DNA from: Rhizobiales bacterium UBA3584
Lineage (GTDB): Bacteria > Pseudomonadota > Alphaproteobacteria > Rhizobiales > Devosiaceae
Length of the DNA stretch: 64,000 nucleotides
Direction: 5' to 3'
NCBI GenBank assembly: GCA_002375765.1
Contig: DFMV01000017.1
Coordinates: 27,012 to 91,011 of the forward strand
The translations under genes were made by a program, and so were the position numbers. Below, piece by piece: positions 1-8,502 of the stretch (position 1 is its first letter; each line of letters begins with the position of its first letter). The notes under the pieces are model-generated. The model was given only the letters and a program-made list of their open reading frames with translations. It had not been told where the DNA came from and searched no databases.

Positions 1-408
1 GACAAGGTGGTCCGAAGTCCGAGCTTCGAGATGCGCCTGCCGAGCGTCATTTCGCTCAAAGACTATGTCCAGCCCGCCAAATACCCCGCCTTTACCCGCT
101 TCAACGTTTTCCTGCGAGATCGTTTCCAGTGCCAGTATTGCGGCTCGCGTCACGATCTGACCTTCGATCACGTCCTGCCCCGCTCCAAGGGTGGCCGCAC
201 GACCTGGGAAAACATCGTTGCCGCCTGCTCGCCCTGCAACCTGCGCAAGGCCAATCGCACCCCGCGCGAAATCGGCATGATCCCGCGCCAGAAGCCCTAC
301 CAGCCCACGGTGCACGATTTGCACAACAACGGCAGGGCCTTCCCGCCCAACTATCTCCACGATAGCTGGCTCGATTATCTCTATTGGGATATCGAACTGG
401 AGCCGTAA
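1..408 (+). CDS. HNH endonuclease (5' end outside window)
   Basis: HNH-family nuclease, open at its 5' end: the frame reads through base 1 (Asp-Lys-Val) with no start, and the family is normally about 185 residues, so roughly 50 N-terminal residues lie upstream. Visible features are the CQYCG zinc knuckle, the DHVLPRSKGG core with its catalytic His, and a second CxxC (CSPCN), giving the zinc-stabilised beta-beta-alpha metal fold. It is a common single-copy gene in alphaproteobacteria whose cellular role is not established. It ends a few bases before the convergent dsbB-like gene. Family assignment is firm; substrate is unknown. Confidence 0.9.
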   Translation, partial: DKVVRSPSFEMRLPSVISLKDYVQPAKYPAFTRFNVFLRDRFQCQYCGSRHDLTFDHVLPRSKGGRTTWENIVAACSPCNLRKANRTPREIGMIPRQKPYQPTVHDLHNNGRAFPPNYLHDSWLDYLYWDIELEP

Positions 409-414
409 GCCGAT

Positions 415-930
415 TTACGCCTTGCGCAACTGCCCGATAATGGCCAGCACCAGCAGCACCACGATGGCTGCCGAAATCAGCGCATTGAACCCGGCCAGCG
501 AGATGCCAAACATCTCCCACTGAATTGCGTCGCACGGCACGATGCGCACATCGCTCATGTCTGAAAGCATATCGAGGCTGATCGCGTCGTCGCCGACCCC
601 GGTGCAGCTTTGCGGCCCCGGCCACCAGCCCCATTCAACGCCCGCGTGATAGCCCCCGACCCAGGTTCCCCACGCAAACAGCGCCGCAACCACGCCCATC
701 AACCCAACCCGGAACGGGGTTGGAAGCTTGGTCCACACGATCAGCGCCAGGGCCAGCAACGGCAGGCCGATATAATAGGGCCAGCGCTGGGTCAGGCACA
801 ATTCACACGGATAAAGCCCGCCGATGAACTGGAACGCCAGCGCCCCGAGAATGGCGGCAAGCCCCAGAACGAACGCCGCGCCGGCCTTGGCCCGGTCCGA
901 TGCCGGTGAAAGTTGAGAAGTCTGCGACAT
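415..930 (-). CDS. dsbB: Disulfide bond formation protein, DsbB family
   Basis: Inner-membrane quinone-dependent oxidase that would re-oxidise a periplasmic DsbA. The 171-residue product has four hydrophobic segments. It carries the two expected cysteine pairs: Cys42/Cys45 in PCELC at the outer end of the first helix, and Cys109 and Cys133 in the second periplasmic loop. Length fits the family. The next gene in the same direction, a YqaA-like membrane protein, stops 12 bp upstream, so the two are probably co-transcribed. No dsbA is in the window. Confidence 0.93.
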   Translation of the reverse strand: MSQTSQLSPASDRAKAGAAFVLGLAAILGALAFQFIGGLYPCELCLTQRWPYYIGLPLLALALIVWTKLPTPFRVGLMGVVAALFAWGTWVGGYHAGVEWGWWPGPQSCTGVGDDAISLDMLSDMSDVRIVPCDAIQWEMFGISLAGFNALISAAIVVLLVLAIIGQLRKA

Positions 931-942
931 GAGGCGAAAATC

Positions 943-1524
943 CTAGTTCAGATACCGAATGGCGACGAAACCGCCGATCAACAGCACGGTAAAGACGATT
1001 GTGACCAGACCGAGCCGCTTTTCGATGAAATCGCGGATCGGAGGGCCGAAAAAGTACAAAAGCGTCGCCACCAGAAAGAACCGCGCGCCGCGCGAGATGA
1101 TCGAGCCGATTACGAAGACCGGCAGCGACAACCCGGCAAACCCCGAAGTGATAGTGAAGACCTTGTAGGGCACCGGTGTGAACCCGGCGACAAAGACGAT
1201 CAGCAGCCCGTAATCGGCAAACCACTGCTGAAGCTGCTCGAAGGCCGGCCCGTAGTGGTAAAAATCGATGATCGGTCGCGCCAGCGGCTCGAACAGGAAC
1301 GCCCCGATCACATACCCGAAAATCCCCCCCAGCACTGAGGCGACCGTACAGATCGTCGCGTTCCACCAGGCCGATTTGCGGTCCGCGACCACCATGGGAA
1401 TCAGCATCACATCGGGGGGCAGCGGAAAAAACGAACTTTCGGCAAAACTCACCCCGGCCAAGGCATAGGGAGCCTGTCGGCTCATGGCCATTTTCATGGC
1501 CCAGTCATAAAGGCGGCGCAGCAT
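943..1524 (-). CDS. YqaA/DedA-like (SNARE-associated) membrane protein
   Basis: Integral membrane protein of about 193 residues from the ATG at 1524. An in-frame ATG further upstream would add a Cys/Arg/Pro-rich non-hydrophobic extension and was not chosen. Several hydrophobic helices surround the VAGFTPVPYKVFTITSG motif typical of the YqaA branch of the SNARE-associated/VTT superfamily. DedA relatives are linked to proton-motive-force maintenance and lipid-carrier flipping; the precise role of this branch is not known. It probably shares a transcript with dsbB. Confidence 0.85.
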   Translation of the reverse strand: MLRRLYDWAMKMAMSRQAPYALAGVSFAESSFFPLPPDVMLIPMVVADRKSAWWNATICTVASVLGGIFGYVIGAFLFEPLARPIIDFYHYGPAFEQLQQWFADYGLLIVFVAGFTPVPYKVFTITSGFAGLSLPVFVIGSIISRGARFFLVATLLYFFGPPIRDFIEKRLGLVTIVFTVLLIGGFVAIRYLN

Positions 1525-1678
1525 ATATTGGTCGTCCCCAACTGGCGGGCGGGCGGGCCGGCAAGCCATGCTCCATCCGCACCAACTTTTCAATCGCGAT
1601 CACGCCGGATTTACGGCGCACTCTGCGAGCACTTCGATATCTGTATCGGCAAAAGGTTCAAAAAGCGCCAAGGCTCTC

Positions 1679-2041
1679 TTATCGCACCGCGCGCGCCAGC
1701 GCCGTTCGGGTTGCCCTCAGAAGCGCCACAAAACGCCGCGATCGGGCGATCGAGGCTTCGATTTCCCCGATTTTCTCCGCGAGAAAGCTGTCGGCATCAA
1801 ACGCTTCGAGATCGCCGGTTTCCATCACCTGAACCAGCATTTCAAGCTCGGAAATACTCATCCCGGCAGCCCGAGCCTGCGCGATCATGTCCAGCCGTTC
1901 CACGGTGTCGTCGGGGTAGTCGCGATAGCTGTTGGAAGGGTCGCTGGACGGTCGGGAGGAAATCAGTCCCCTGCGCTCATAAAACCGGATCGTATCCCGC
2001 GTCATGCCTGTTTGCTTTGCCAGGGCGCCGACTCGCATCAT
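1679..2041 (-). CDS. MerR family transcriptional regulator
   Basis: The 120-residue product has an N-terminal winged HTH (residues 2-70) opening with VGALAKQTGMTRDTIRFYE, followed by a coiled-coil dimerisation helix. Unlike CueR or MerR there is no cysteine in the C-terminal effector part, so a metal-thiolate sensor is unlikely. The protein begins MetMet; either could be the start. It is divergent from the zinc-ribbon gene at 2126, with an 84-bp gap holding a palindrome at 2066-2082, the usual geometry for a MerR regulator controlling its neighbour. Confidence 0.9.
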   Translation of the reverse strand: MMRVGALAKQTGMTRDTIRFYERRGLISSRPSSDPSNSYRDYPDDTVERLDMIAQARAAGMSISELEMLVQVMETGDLEAFDADSFLAEKIGEIEASIARSRRFVALLRATRTALARAVR

Positions 2042-2065
2042 GACTCCAAAACCATTGACCGCACT

Positions 2066-2082
2066 CCATGGTTTTACTATGG
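2066..2082. promoter_or_regulatory. Candidate MerR operator palindrome
   Basis: Inverted repeat of the form CCATGGT-TTT-ACTATGG lies midway between the divergent MerR gene and the zinc-ribbon gene. A TTGACC hexamer sits at 2055-2060 just upstream on the + strand, as expected if MerR binds between -35 and -10. A convincing -10 at the 19-20 bp spacing typical of MerR promoters is not obvious. The assignment rests on the palindrome and the gene layout only. Confidence 0.45.
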
Positions 2083-2125
2083 TTCACACCCGACGGTGTC
2101 AAGATGGCCGATCGGGCCAAAAACA

Positions 2126-2392
2126 ATGGAGACCGCTGTGGGACCGATTTGTCAGAGCTGCTCAATGCCCATGAGCAAGGACCCCCAAGGCGGAGGCACC
2201 AATGCCGATGGCAGTCGTTCTACTCTTTATTGTTCGCTGTGCTTTGAGGACGGGGCGTTCACCCAGCCCGGCTTTACGGTCGCGCAGATGCAGCAATATT
2301 GCATTGACCAATTGCGCAAGCAGGGCATGCCACGCGTGATGGCGTGGGCATTTACCCGATCCCTGCCGCGTCTGCAGCGCTGGCGGAGCTAG
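2126..2392 (+). CDS. Small zinc-ribbon protein
   Basis: An 88-residue cytoplasmic protein starting at the ATG at 2126, directly downstream of the MerR palindrome. The N-terminal half has the pattern ICQSCSMPM ... YCSLCFEDG, two CxxC knuckles about 25 residues apart, matching the family called putative zinc ribbon domain (zf-ribbon_2). The C-terminal half is helical and basic. The function of the family is unknown. It overlaps the start of the following helical-repeat gene by 49 bp, so the two are probably translationally coupled and form the MerR-controlled transcript. Confidence 0.8.
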   Translation: METAVGPICQSCSMPMSKDPQGGGTNADGSRSTLYCSLCFEDGAFTQPGFTVAQMQQYCIDQLRKQGMPRVMAWAFTRSLPRLQRWRS

Positions 2393-3018
2393 CCTTGGGC
2401 GTTCTCGATCAGCTCGCCTGTGCGTTGGACCGCAATGACGAGCAACCCAATATTGCTCTTGCCGAACAGCTCGTGGCGCAAAGGGACCACGCGGCAATCG
2501 CCACGCTGGCCGATGCGCTGCAGAATGCCGGCAAGGCCGTCGCAAATGACGCCATCAAGGTCCTTTACGAAATCGGCTACAGGGCACCCGAGCTCATCGC
2601 GCCCCACGCCGGTGCATTTCTTTCCCGCCTCGATGCCGGCGCCAATCGTCAAGTCTGGGGCGCTTTGAAAGCCCTCGAAACCCTGGCACCGCTCGAACCG
2701 CGATTGCTGAGCGAACATCTCGATACCATACTGGCCGCCGCTGACGCCGGGTCGGTCATTGCCAAAGACGCAACGATGGGGATTCTCGCGGGGCTGGCCC
2801 GTTCCGGCCAGTACAAAAAAGCGGCCCCGATCATGCTCGATCGGATCGAAACGGCCCCAGTCAATCAATTGCCCGCCTATGCCGAGATTGCAGCCTCGGT
2901 CGTTGCCGGCCCCGAACGCGCGCGGCTTCTTGCCATCCTTGAGAGGCGGGTGACATCTGTCGCCCAGCCGGCAAAGCAAAAGCGCATCGCCAAGGTAGTC
3001 CGATCCCTCTCGCGCTGA
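2344..3018 (+). CDS. HEAT/ARM-like helical repeat protein
   Basis: The 224-residue frame opens with a GTG at 2344 inside the zinc-ribbon gene; a TTG at 2395, just after the zinc-ribbon stop, is an alternative start. The product is almost entirely amphipathic alpha-helix, with Ala/Leu-rich units of about 35-40 residues (for example AVANDAIKVLYEIGY and NRQVWGALKALETL) resembling HEAT repeats, and a basic C-terminus. It has no signal peptide or membrane segment. I do not recognise a named family. Coupling to the zinc-ribbon gene suggests joint function in the response governed by the MerR protein; that is inference. Confidence 0.7.
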   Translation: MGIYPIPAASAALAELALGVLDQLACALDRNDEQPNIALAEQLVAQRDHAAIATLADALQNAGKAVANDAIKVLYEIGYRAPELIAPHAGAFLSRLDAGANRQVWGALKALETLAPLEPRLLSEHLDTILAAADAGSVIAKDATMGILAGLARSGQYKKAAPIMLDRIETAPVNQLPAYAEIAASVVAGPERARLLAILERRVTSVAQPAKQKRIAKVVRSLSR

Positions 3019-3122
3019 TCGGTCCTCACCGGCAACAAAATCACCATCACGTTCAAAAAGGGCGCATCAGGGCAATTGACGCCGCGTCCTGTTTGCCTAT
3101 AGTCCGCCGCGACAAATCTGCT

Positions 3123-3207
3123 GCGGGTGTGGTGGAATTGGTAGACGCGCTGGACTCAAAATCCAGTTCCGAAAGGAGTGCCGGTTCGATTCCGGCCACC
3201 CGCACCA
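3123..3207 (+). tRNA. tRNA-Leu (anticodon CAA)
   Basis: Complete 85-nt class II tRNA. The acceptor stem pairs GCGGGTG (3123-3129) with CACCCGC (3197-3203), followed by discriminator A and an encoded CCA. The anticodon arm CTGGA-CTCAAAA-TCCAG gives anticodon CAA, reading UUG leucine codons. A long variable arm and the GGTTCGATTCC T-arm are present. Confidence 0.97.
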
Positions 3208-3216
3208 CGATTTGAT

Positions 3217-3933
3217 CTAGCTTCCCTGCGTATCGCGCGGGGCAAACAACCGGTTCCGTGATCCCGTTATATGCTGGCGCATCAACGCTCGCGCCCCTGC
3301 CGCATCCTGATTGAGGATCGCCTGGTAAATGGCGGTATGCTCGGTAAACACATGCTGCAATCCGTCATGGGTGCTTTTCAGCGACAGCCCGTGAAATCGC
3401 ATGCCAACCGCGATGTGGTCCTCGAGCGCCTGCATCGCCGTGGCAAAATAGGGATTGCCCGAAGCCTGAGCGATCGACAGATGGAACATGAAATCGGCAT
3501 CGGCGCGGTGCGCCTGTCGGTTCGTGGCGTCGCGCAGCAGCGCCAGCGCTGTCTTGATCTTGACCAGCGCCTCATCCGACCGTCGCGCCGCGGCCATGGC
3601 CGCCGCTTCAGGCTCGATCGTGAGGCGAAAATCATAGCAGTGCTCCAGATCCGACAGATTTTCCATCTGCCCGAATCCCAGAGGTTCCTTGATCCCCTGC
3701 TCGCGCACAAAAGAGCCCGCCCCGCGCCGCGAATAGATCAGCCCCTGATCGCGAAGCCGTTGCAGCGCGTCACGGACAACGGGGCGCGACACCTGGAACT
3801 CGGCAGCCAGCGCGTGCTCGGTCGGCAGGCGTTCATCGACGCCATAGGCGCCAGATTTGATTGCCTTCTGGATGCGGTCGAACACAGCGTCTGAAAGACT
3901 GCGCCGCACATTGAGACCATCCGACATCGACAT
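3217..3933 (-). CDS. GntR/FadR-family regulator (FCD domain)
   Basis: The 238-residue regulator has a winged HTH at about residues 10-75 (LPTEHALAAEFQVSRPVVRDAL) followed by an all-helical FCD ligand-binding domain (about 95-225) with the Asp/His pattern typical of metal-assisted organic-acid sensing (DADFMFHLSIAQASGNPYF ... H..I). It starts immediately after the stop of the acid-sugar kinase and is the last gene of the leftward transcript, so it most likely represses the catabolic island in response to the substrate or an intermediate. Confidence 0.92.
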   Translation of the reverse strand: MSMSDGLNVRRSLSDAVFDRIQKAIKSGAYGVDERLPTEHALAAEFQVSRPVVRDALQRLRDQGLIYSRRGAGSFVREQGIKEPLGFGQMENLSDLEHCYDFRLTIEPEAAAMAAARRSDEALVKIKTALALLRDATNRQAHRADADFMFHLSIAQASGNPYFATAMQALEDHIAVGMRFHGLSLKSTHDGLQHVFTEHTAIYQAILNQDAAGARALMRQHITGSRNRLFAPRDTQGS

Positions 3934-4968
3934 CTAAGACCTACCCCGCGCCTGAATGCCCCTGTTCACAATCCTGACCAAGGCATCGGGCTCTCCAAAT
4001 CCCCCGGACTTCGTGATTAGCTTGAACCCTAAAGTCTGGGCAATAGGCAAGCCAGCCAGCACCTCGCCGAGCACCTCGATCATCCCGATCCCCAAATGCT
4101 CGAGCACCGCCTGTGCCGTCGCGCCGCCCGAAAGCACCACAAGGGTGTCATCGAGCGGTCCCGCACTCGCAAGCCCCTCGGCCAGCCGCCGCGCCACATC
4201 CGCCGGATCGTCGGACTGCTGCCCCTGCGTGGCATGAAAAATGATGACATCGCTCCCGGCTCCCGATCCATCAACAACCGCCCCGCCCGGCGCCGCGACA
4301 TAGGCCGCCTCCGGACACGCCTGGCGCAACCGCCCGATCTGATCCAGCGTGATCGGATCGCGCGATCCGAGAACGAAAATCACGCGCCTGGCGGAGATAT
4401 CGGGAACTGGCTGAACGCGTTCTCCCCCCATCCGCCCGGCCATCGCTTCGGCCAGCGCCCGCGCCCCCACCGCAAGGTCGTCCGGCGCAACCTCGAGCGC
4501 CGCCTCGATGTCAGCCCGATCCGACACGTCGGGCACGAACGCCCTTTGTGCATGCCGACCCAGCCTTTCACGCACATCGATTGGCGTATCCACGCCAAAT
4601 CCGCCCAGCCTGCCGGCCTTCACCCAGCGGCCGAATTCGGGGATGGCCGGGACGACCAGCGCGCGCTCAAAGCCAATCATATCGAGCTCGGCCGCAACAT
4701 TTCCCTTGAGGCGGGAATCGATTTTCTTGAACAGTCCCACCGTTTCGGGCAGCCCCTCAAGCACCGCGCCCATGCGACTCCTCGCCGTATCGGGATCGAC
4801 CTCCCGGCTGTCGGTTGAAACACCGACCACCGATGCGCCCGCCGCAAGCGCCTCGGGCAACCCGTGGGGTGAGAGCGCGACCACGGTCTTGAGCCCCCGC
4901 ATGGCAAACGGTGCTGCCGCATCGAGCGCCCCGGTCAGATCATCGGCGATAATCGCCAGATCGGTCAT
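3934..4968 (-). CDS. Four-carbon acid sugar kinase family protein (DUF1537)
   Basis: Predicted ATP-dependent kinase of aldonic acids such as threonate or erythronate. The N-terminal signature ADDLTGALDAAAPFA and the KIDSRLKGN motif form the substrate-binding half. The C-terminal nucleotide-binding half has SGGATAQAVLEHLGI and ITKSGGFGEPDAL. At 344 residues it is clearly shorter than the 390-430 usual for OtnK/DtnK/YgbK, the missing part being mostly in the middle, but both end domains look intact. It overlaps the ABC ATPase gene by 4 bp. With the PdxA2-like gene it forms the pair known to convert D-threonate or erythronate via the 4-phosphate to dihydroxyacetone phosphate. Confidence 0.87.
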   Translation of the reverse strand: MTDLAIIADDLTGALDAAAPFAMRGLKTVVALSPHGLPEALAAGASVVGVSTDSREVDPDTARSRMGAVLEGLPETVGLFKKIDSRLKGNVAAELDMIGFERALVVPAIPEFGRWVKAGRLGGFGVDTPIDVRERLGRHAQRAFVPDVSDRADIEAALEVAPDDLAVGARALAEAMAGRMGGERVQPVPDISARRVIFVLGSRDPITLDQIGRLRQACPEAAYVAAPGGAVVDGSGAGSDVIIFHATQGQQSDDPADVARRLAEGLASAGPLDDTLVVLSGGATAQAVLEHLGIGMIEVLGEVLAGLPIAQTLGFKLITKSGGFGEPDALVRIVNRGIQARGRS

Positions 4969-6581
4969 TGCGTTGCGGCGCCGGCCAGCCGCCGCTGCGC
5001 CTGAACATCGGGGTCGGGATCGAGATTGGCGGCCAAAAGCCGCTGCGTATAGGGATGCCGGGGCGCCGAAAAAATCGCCTCGGTCGGCCCACGCTCGACG
5101 ATCTCGCCCGCTTTCATCACCACGACTGTATCGGCAAAATCGCGCACCACACCAAGGTCGTGAGCGATAAACAGATACGAAATGCCCAGCCGCTCCCGCA
5201 GGTCGTCTAGCAGCGCCATCACTTGTGCCTGCACCGAAACGTCGAGCGCGGAAACCGCCTCGTCGCAGATGATAAGGTCCGGTTCCAGCGCCAGGGCCCG
5301 CGCAATGGCGATGCGCTGGCGTTGCCCGCCCGAAAACTGATGCGGATAGCGCGATGCGTGTTCAGCCAGCAGCCCGACCTGTTCGAGCAGTTCGGCAACC
5401 CGCTGGCGCCTTGCCCTGCGGTCGGGTATCAACCTGTGAATGTCCCAGCCCTCAGAGATCAGCTGATAGACGGACATGCGCGGATTGAGCGATTGGGTGG
5501 GGTCCTGAAACACCATCTGGATTTCGCGCCGCACCGCAAGAAGGTCGCGCGCCGGCATGGTGACCAGATCGCGCCCCTTCCAGAGCGCCTTGCCGCTGTC
5601 GGGCTTTTCGAGCCGCAACAGAGTCCGCGCCAGCGTCGATTTGCCCGATCCGCTCTCCCCGACCACGGCCAGGCTCTGGCCGCGCGCCAGCGTGAGCGAT
5701 ACGCCCTTGAGCGCGGTGAATTCGCCATAGGTTTTCACGAATTCGGAAATTTCCAGCAGCGCCGGCGCATCGGCTTGGAGCGTCTTGATCGCGCCCTTGC
5801 CCGGCGCCGCCCCGATCAGCTTTTTGGTGTAGGGATGCTGGGGGTTGTGATAGACCTCGCGGGCCGTGCCGCGCTCGGCGATTTCGCCCTGGCTCATCAC
5901 CACGACCCGGTCGGCGATCTCCGCCACCACGCCCAGATCGTGGGTAATCAGCACCAGCCCCATGCCTGTTTCCGCCTGCAATTCCTTGAGCAGCGCCAGC
6001 ACCTCGGCCTGGATTGTCACGTCCAGCGCTGTGGTCGGCTCATCGGCGATCAGGATGTCAGGCTTGAGCATCAGCGCCATGGCGATCATCAGCCTCTGGC
6101 GCTGGCCGCCCGAAAACTGGTGCGGATATTTCTTCAGCGCCTTTTCGGGCTCGGGTATCCCCACCCGCGTCACCAGCTCCAGCGCCCTTGCCCGGGCCCT
6201 ATCGAGTGGGCGACCATGCGCTGTCATCATCTCGACGATCTGCCAGCCCACCGTATAGACCGGATTAAGATGGCCCAGCGGATCCTGAAAGATCATGGCG
6301 ATCCGCTTGCCGTTGAGCGCGCGGTGCTCCTCATAGCTGACCTTGAGCAGATCCTTGCCCTCGAACAGGATTTCCCCGCTGGTTATTTCCGCTGGCGGGG
6401 TATCGAGCAAATTCATCACCGCCGAGGCGGAGACCGATTTGCCCGATCCGCTTTCGCCAAGAATGGCCAGGGTCTCGCCCTTGTTGACCGACCAGGACAC
6501 ATTGCGCACCGCATGCACGGTGCCGCGGACCGTGTGAAAGTCGACCGAAAGGTCACGAACGGTAAGCAGGGCATCAGTCAT
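4965..6581 (-). CDS. Dipeptide/oligopeptide-type ABC transporter, fused double ATPase
   Basis: A 538-residue protein carrying two complete ABC ATPase domains, equivalent to DppD and DppF fused. Domain 1 (about 5-260) has Walker A GESGSGKS, signature FSGGQRQR and Walker B ILIADEPTT. Domain 2 (about 285-525) has GESGSGKST, FSGGQRQR and LIICDEAVS. Both carry the HPYT oligopeptide-transporter extension. It overlaps the downstream kinase by 4 bp and the upstream permease by 8 bp, so it belongs to the leftward operon. Such transporters also import oligosaccharides and modified sugars in rhizobia, which fits this locus better than peptides. Confidence 0.93.
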   Translation of the reverse strand: MTDALLTVRDLSVDFHTVRGTVHAVRNVSWSVNKGETLAILGESGSGKSVSASAVMNLLDTPPAEITSGEILFEGKDLLKVSYEEHRALNGKRIAMIFQDPLGHLNPVYTVGWQIVEMMTAHGRPLDRARARALELVTRVGIPEPEKALKKYPHQFSGGQRQRLMIAMALMLKPDILIADEPTTALDVTIQAEVLALLKELQAETGMGLVLITHDLGVVAEIADRVVVMSQGEIAERGTAREVYHNPQHPYTKKLIGAAPGKGAIKTLQADAPALLEISEFVKTYGEFTALKGVSLTLARGQSLAVVGESGSGKSTLARTLLRLEKPDSGKALWKGRDLVTMPARDLLAVRREIQMVFQDPTQSLNPRMSVYQLISEGWDIHRLIPDRRARRQRVAELLEQVGLLAEHASRYPHQFSGGQRQRIAIARALALEPDLIICDEAVSALDVSVQAQVMALLDDLRERLGISYLFIAHDLGVVRDFADTVVVMKAGEIVERGPTEAIFSAPRHPYTQRLLAANLDPDPDVQAQRRLAGAATQ

Positions 6582-7506
6582 TGGCGGACTTCCGGCTTTC
6601 GAGGCGCCAGCGCTGCGCGGGATCGAGCGCCACGCGCATCCAGTTGGACAGCAGGTTCAGTGACAGCGCCGTCAGGACGATCATCAGGCCGGGCCAGAAC
6701 GAAAGCCACCAGGCGGTATTGAGATAGGGCCGCCCCTGACTGACCATCAGGCCCCAGGTGATATTGGGCGGCTGGATGCCGATACCCAGAAACGACAGTG
6801 AGGATTCGGCCAGCATCACGAAGGCGAAATCAAGCGTGGCAATGGTCACCAGCGTCGGCGCGATCACCGGCAGGATATGGCGCAGCACGATCCGGATGTT
6901 GGACGCCCCCATCACCACCGCCGCCTGGACGAACATGCGCTCGCGCACTTCGAGCACCTCGGCGCGCGTCGTTCGCAGATAGATCGGAATGCGGGTAATC
7001 GCCAGCACCAGGATCATGTTGGGGATCGACGGCCCCAGAACGTAAAGCACCACCACGGCCAACAGCAGAGAGGGGAAACTCATGATGACGTCGGCCAGCC
7101 GCATGATGAGCTGGGAGACGTTCTTTCCCATATAGCCGGCAATCAGCCCGAACAGCGCCCCGACACTGAGCGCCAGCGCCACGGCTCCGGCAGCGACCAG
7201 CATTGTGCTTTGCGCCGCGACAACCAGCCGGGCCAGCATGGGGCGCCCCAGCGAATCTCCTCCCAGAACGAAGATCCAGCCACGCGTCAGGTCGAAAGGC
7301 GGGCTGTTGCGCCCCCGCAGATTCTGCGAGGTCGCAAGATCGCCCAGCAGCGCCGGCCCGATGATCGCGCACACGATGACCACGAGCAGAAACAATGCGG
7401 AAACCAGTGCGAACTTGTCGCGCCAGACCATCGAAATCAGTGCCCTCGCCCCGCTTCTTGGCTCTTCGGGAATGGATTTTGAAGCTGTGATATCGGTCAC
7501 GGACAT
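6574..7506 (-). CDS. ABC transporter permease, DppC-like
   Basis: Inner-membrane permease of about 310 residues with the N-terminal cytoplasmic tail and six membrane segments of the DppC/OppC family, and the EAA loop around VQAAVVMGASNIRIVLRHILP. An AGGAGG sits only 1 nt before the ATG at 7506 but 7 nt before an in-frame GTG two codons later (7500), so the GTG is the likelier true start. It follows the DppB-like gene by 5 bp and overlaps the ATPase gene, confirming one operon. Confidence 0.92.
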   Translation of the reverse strand: MSVTDITASKSIPEEPRSGARALISMVWRDKFALVSALFLLVVIVCAIIGPALLGDLATSQNLRGRNSPPFDLTRGWIFVLGGDSLGRPMLARLVVAAQSTMLVAAGAVALALSVGALFGLIAGYMGKNVSQLIMRLADVIMSFPSLLLAVVVLYVLGPSIPNMILVLAITRIPIYLRTTRAEVLEVRERMFVQAAVVMGASNIRIVLRHILPVIAPTLVTIATLDFAFVMLAESSLSFLGIGIQPPNITWGLMVSQGRPYLNTAWWLSFWPGLMIVLTALSLNLLSNWMRVALDPAQRWRLESRKSAND

Positions 7507-7511
7507 CCCTC

Positions 7512-8426
7512 CTATTGCCGGATGCGCGGATCGAGCACCGAATAGGCGATGTCGATCAGGATGTTCATGATGAAAATGGCAATCGCGGTCACAAGGATCG
7601 CGGCCATCACCACGTTGAAATCGCGCTGCAGGATCGAATCGATCATCAGCTTGCCGATTCCGGGAAACCCGAAGATCGTTTCGACGATCACGGCGCCATT
7701 GAGCAGCGCGGCGGCCTGATCCCCGATCACCGTGATCACCGGCAGCATGGCGTTGCGCAGCGTGTGCACGAAAATGAGCGGCCGGTTCTTGACGCCCTTG
7801 GCCCGCGCCGTCTTCACATAGGGCGCCGATAGCGCCTGCAGCATGGACCCGCGCACCACCTGCACGATCAGCCCGAACGGGCGGATGAACAGCACGGCGA
7901 CCGGCATGATCCAGTGCCAGGGCGTCCCCACCCCCGACGTGGGCAGCCACGCCAGGTTGATCGCAAACAGCACGATGGCGACAATGGCGATCCAGAAATC
8001 GGGAGCCGACGCCCCGATCAGCGAAACCACCGAAATCCCGCGATCGATGAGCCCGCCGACATTGAACGCGGCAATCGAGCCCAAAACGATGGCGGCGACA
8101 ATCACCAGCGTCATGGTGATCAGCGCCAGCGGCAGGGTCCAGGCATAGGCTTCGATCACCACATCGATGGCCGGACGGGCCCGTCGCAGCGATTCCCCGA
8201 AATCGAGATGGATCAGATCCCAGACATAGAGCCCGAACTGTTCGATGATGGGACGATCCAGCCCGTTAAGCGCCCGGAACTGCTGCTTCATCTCCTCGGT
8301 CGCATCGATCGGCAGGAACAGCGCCGCCGGATCACCCGTCAGTCGCGAGAGAAAAAACACGAGCACCATCAGGACGATGAGCGACAGCAGACTGGCGATC
8401 GCTCTCTGGCCGATCAGTTTCATCAT
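7512..8426 (-). CDS. ABC transporter permease, DppB-like
   Basis: A 304-residue inner-membrane protein with the hallmarks of DppB/OppB: an N-terminal helix ending FFLSRLTGDPAALF, six membrane spans and the EAA loop YVKTARAKGVKNRPLIFVHTLRNAMLP. It pairs with the DppC-like permease to form the channel. It is separated from the upstream binding-protein gene by a strong hairpin (8451-8485), so permease expression is probably attenuated relative to the binding protein. Confidence 0.93.
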   Translation of the reverse strand: MMKLIGQRAIASLLSLIVLMVLVFFLSRLTGDPAALFLPIDATEEMKQQFRALNGLDRPIIEQFGLYVWDLIHLDFGESLRRARPAIDVVIEAYAWTLPLALITMTLVIVAAIVLGSIAAFNVGGLIDRGISVVSLIGASAPDFWIAIVAIVLFAINLAWLPTSGVGTPWHWIMPVAVLFIRPFGLIVQVVRGSMLQALSAPYVKTARAKGVKNRPLIFVHTLRNAMLPVITVIGDQAAALLNGAVIVETIFGFPGIGKLMIDSILQRDFNVVMAAILVTAIAIFIMNILIDIAYSVLDPRIRQ

Positions 8427-8450
8427 TGCGGTTCACCAATCGATTTTAGA

Positions 8451-8485
8451 AAAAGGGCGGCGCGGGAGATGATCCCGCGCCGCCC
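8451..8485 (-). terminator. Hairpin with T-tract between binding-protein and permease genes
   Basis: A perfect 13-bp inverted repeat (arms 8455-8467 and 8473-8485, core GGGCGGCGCGGGA) with a 5-nt loop is followed, on the minus strand, by TTTT and a further T-rich stretch. It lies 17 bp after the binding-protein stop and before the permease start, so it acts as a partial terminator or as an mRNA-stabilising hairpin within the operon. Confidence 0.75.
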
Positions 8486-8502
8486 GACACAATGTCCAGC
8501 CT

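Noticed and set aside
5223..6722. 499-residue open frame on the + strand
   Set aside because: Antisense to the fused ABC ATPase, no family features.
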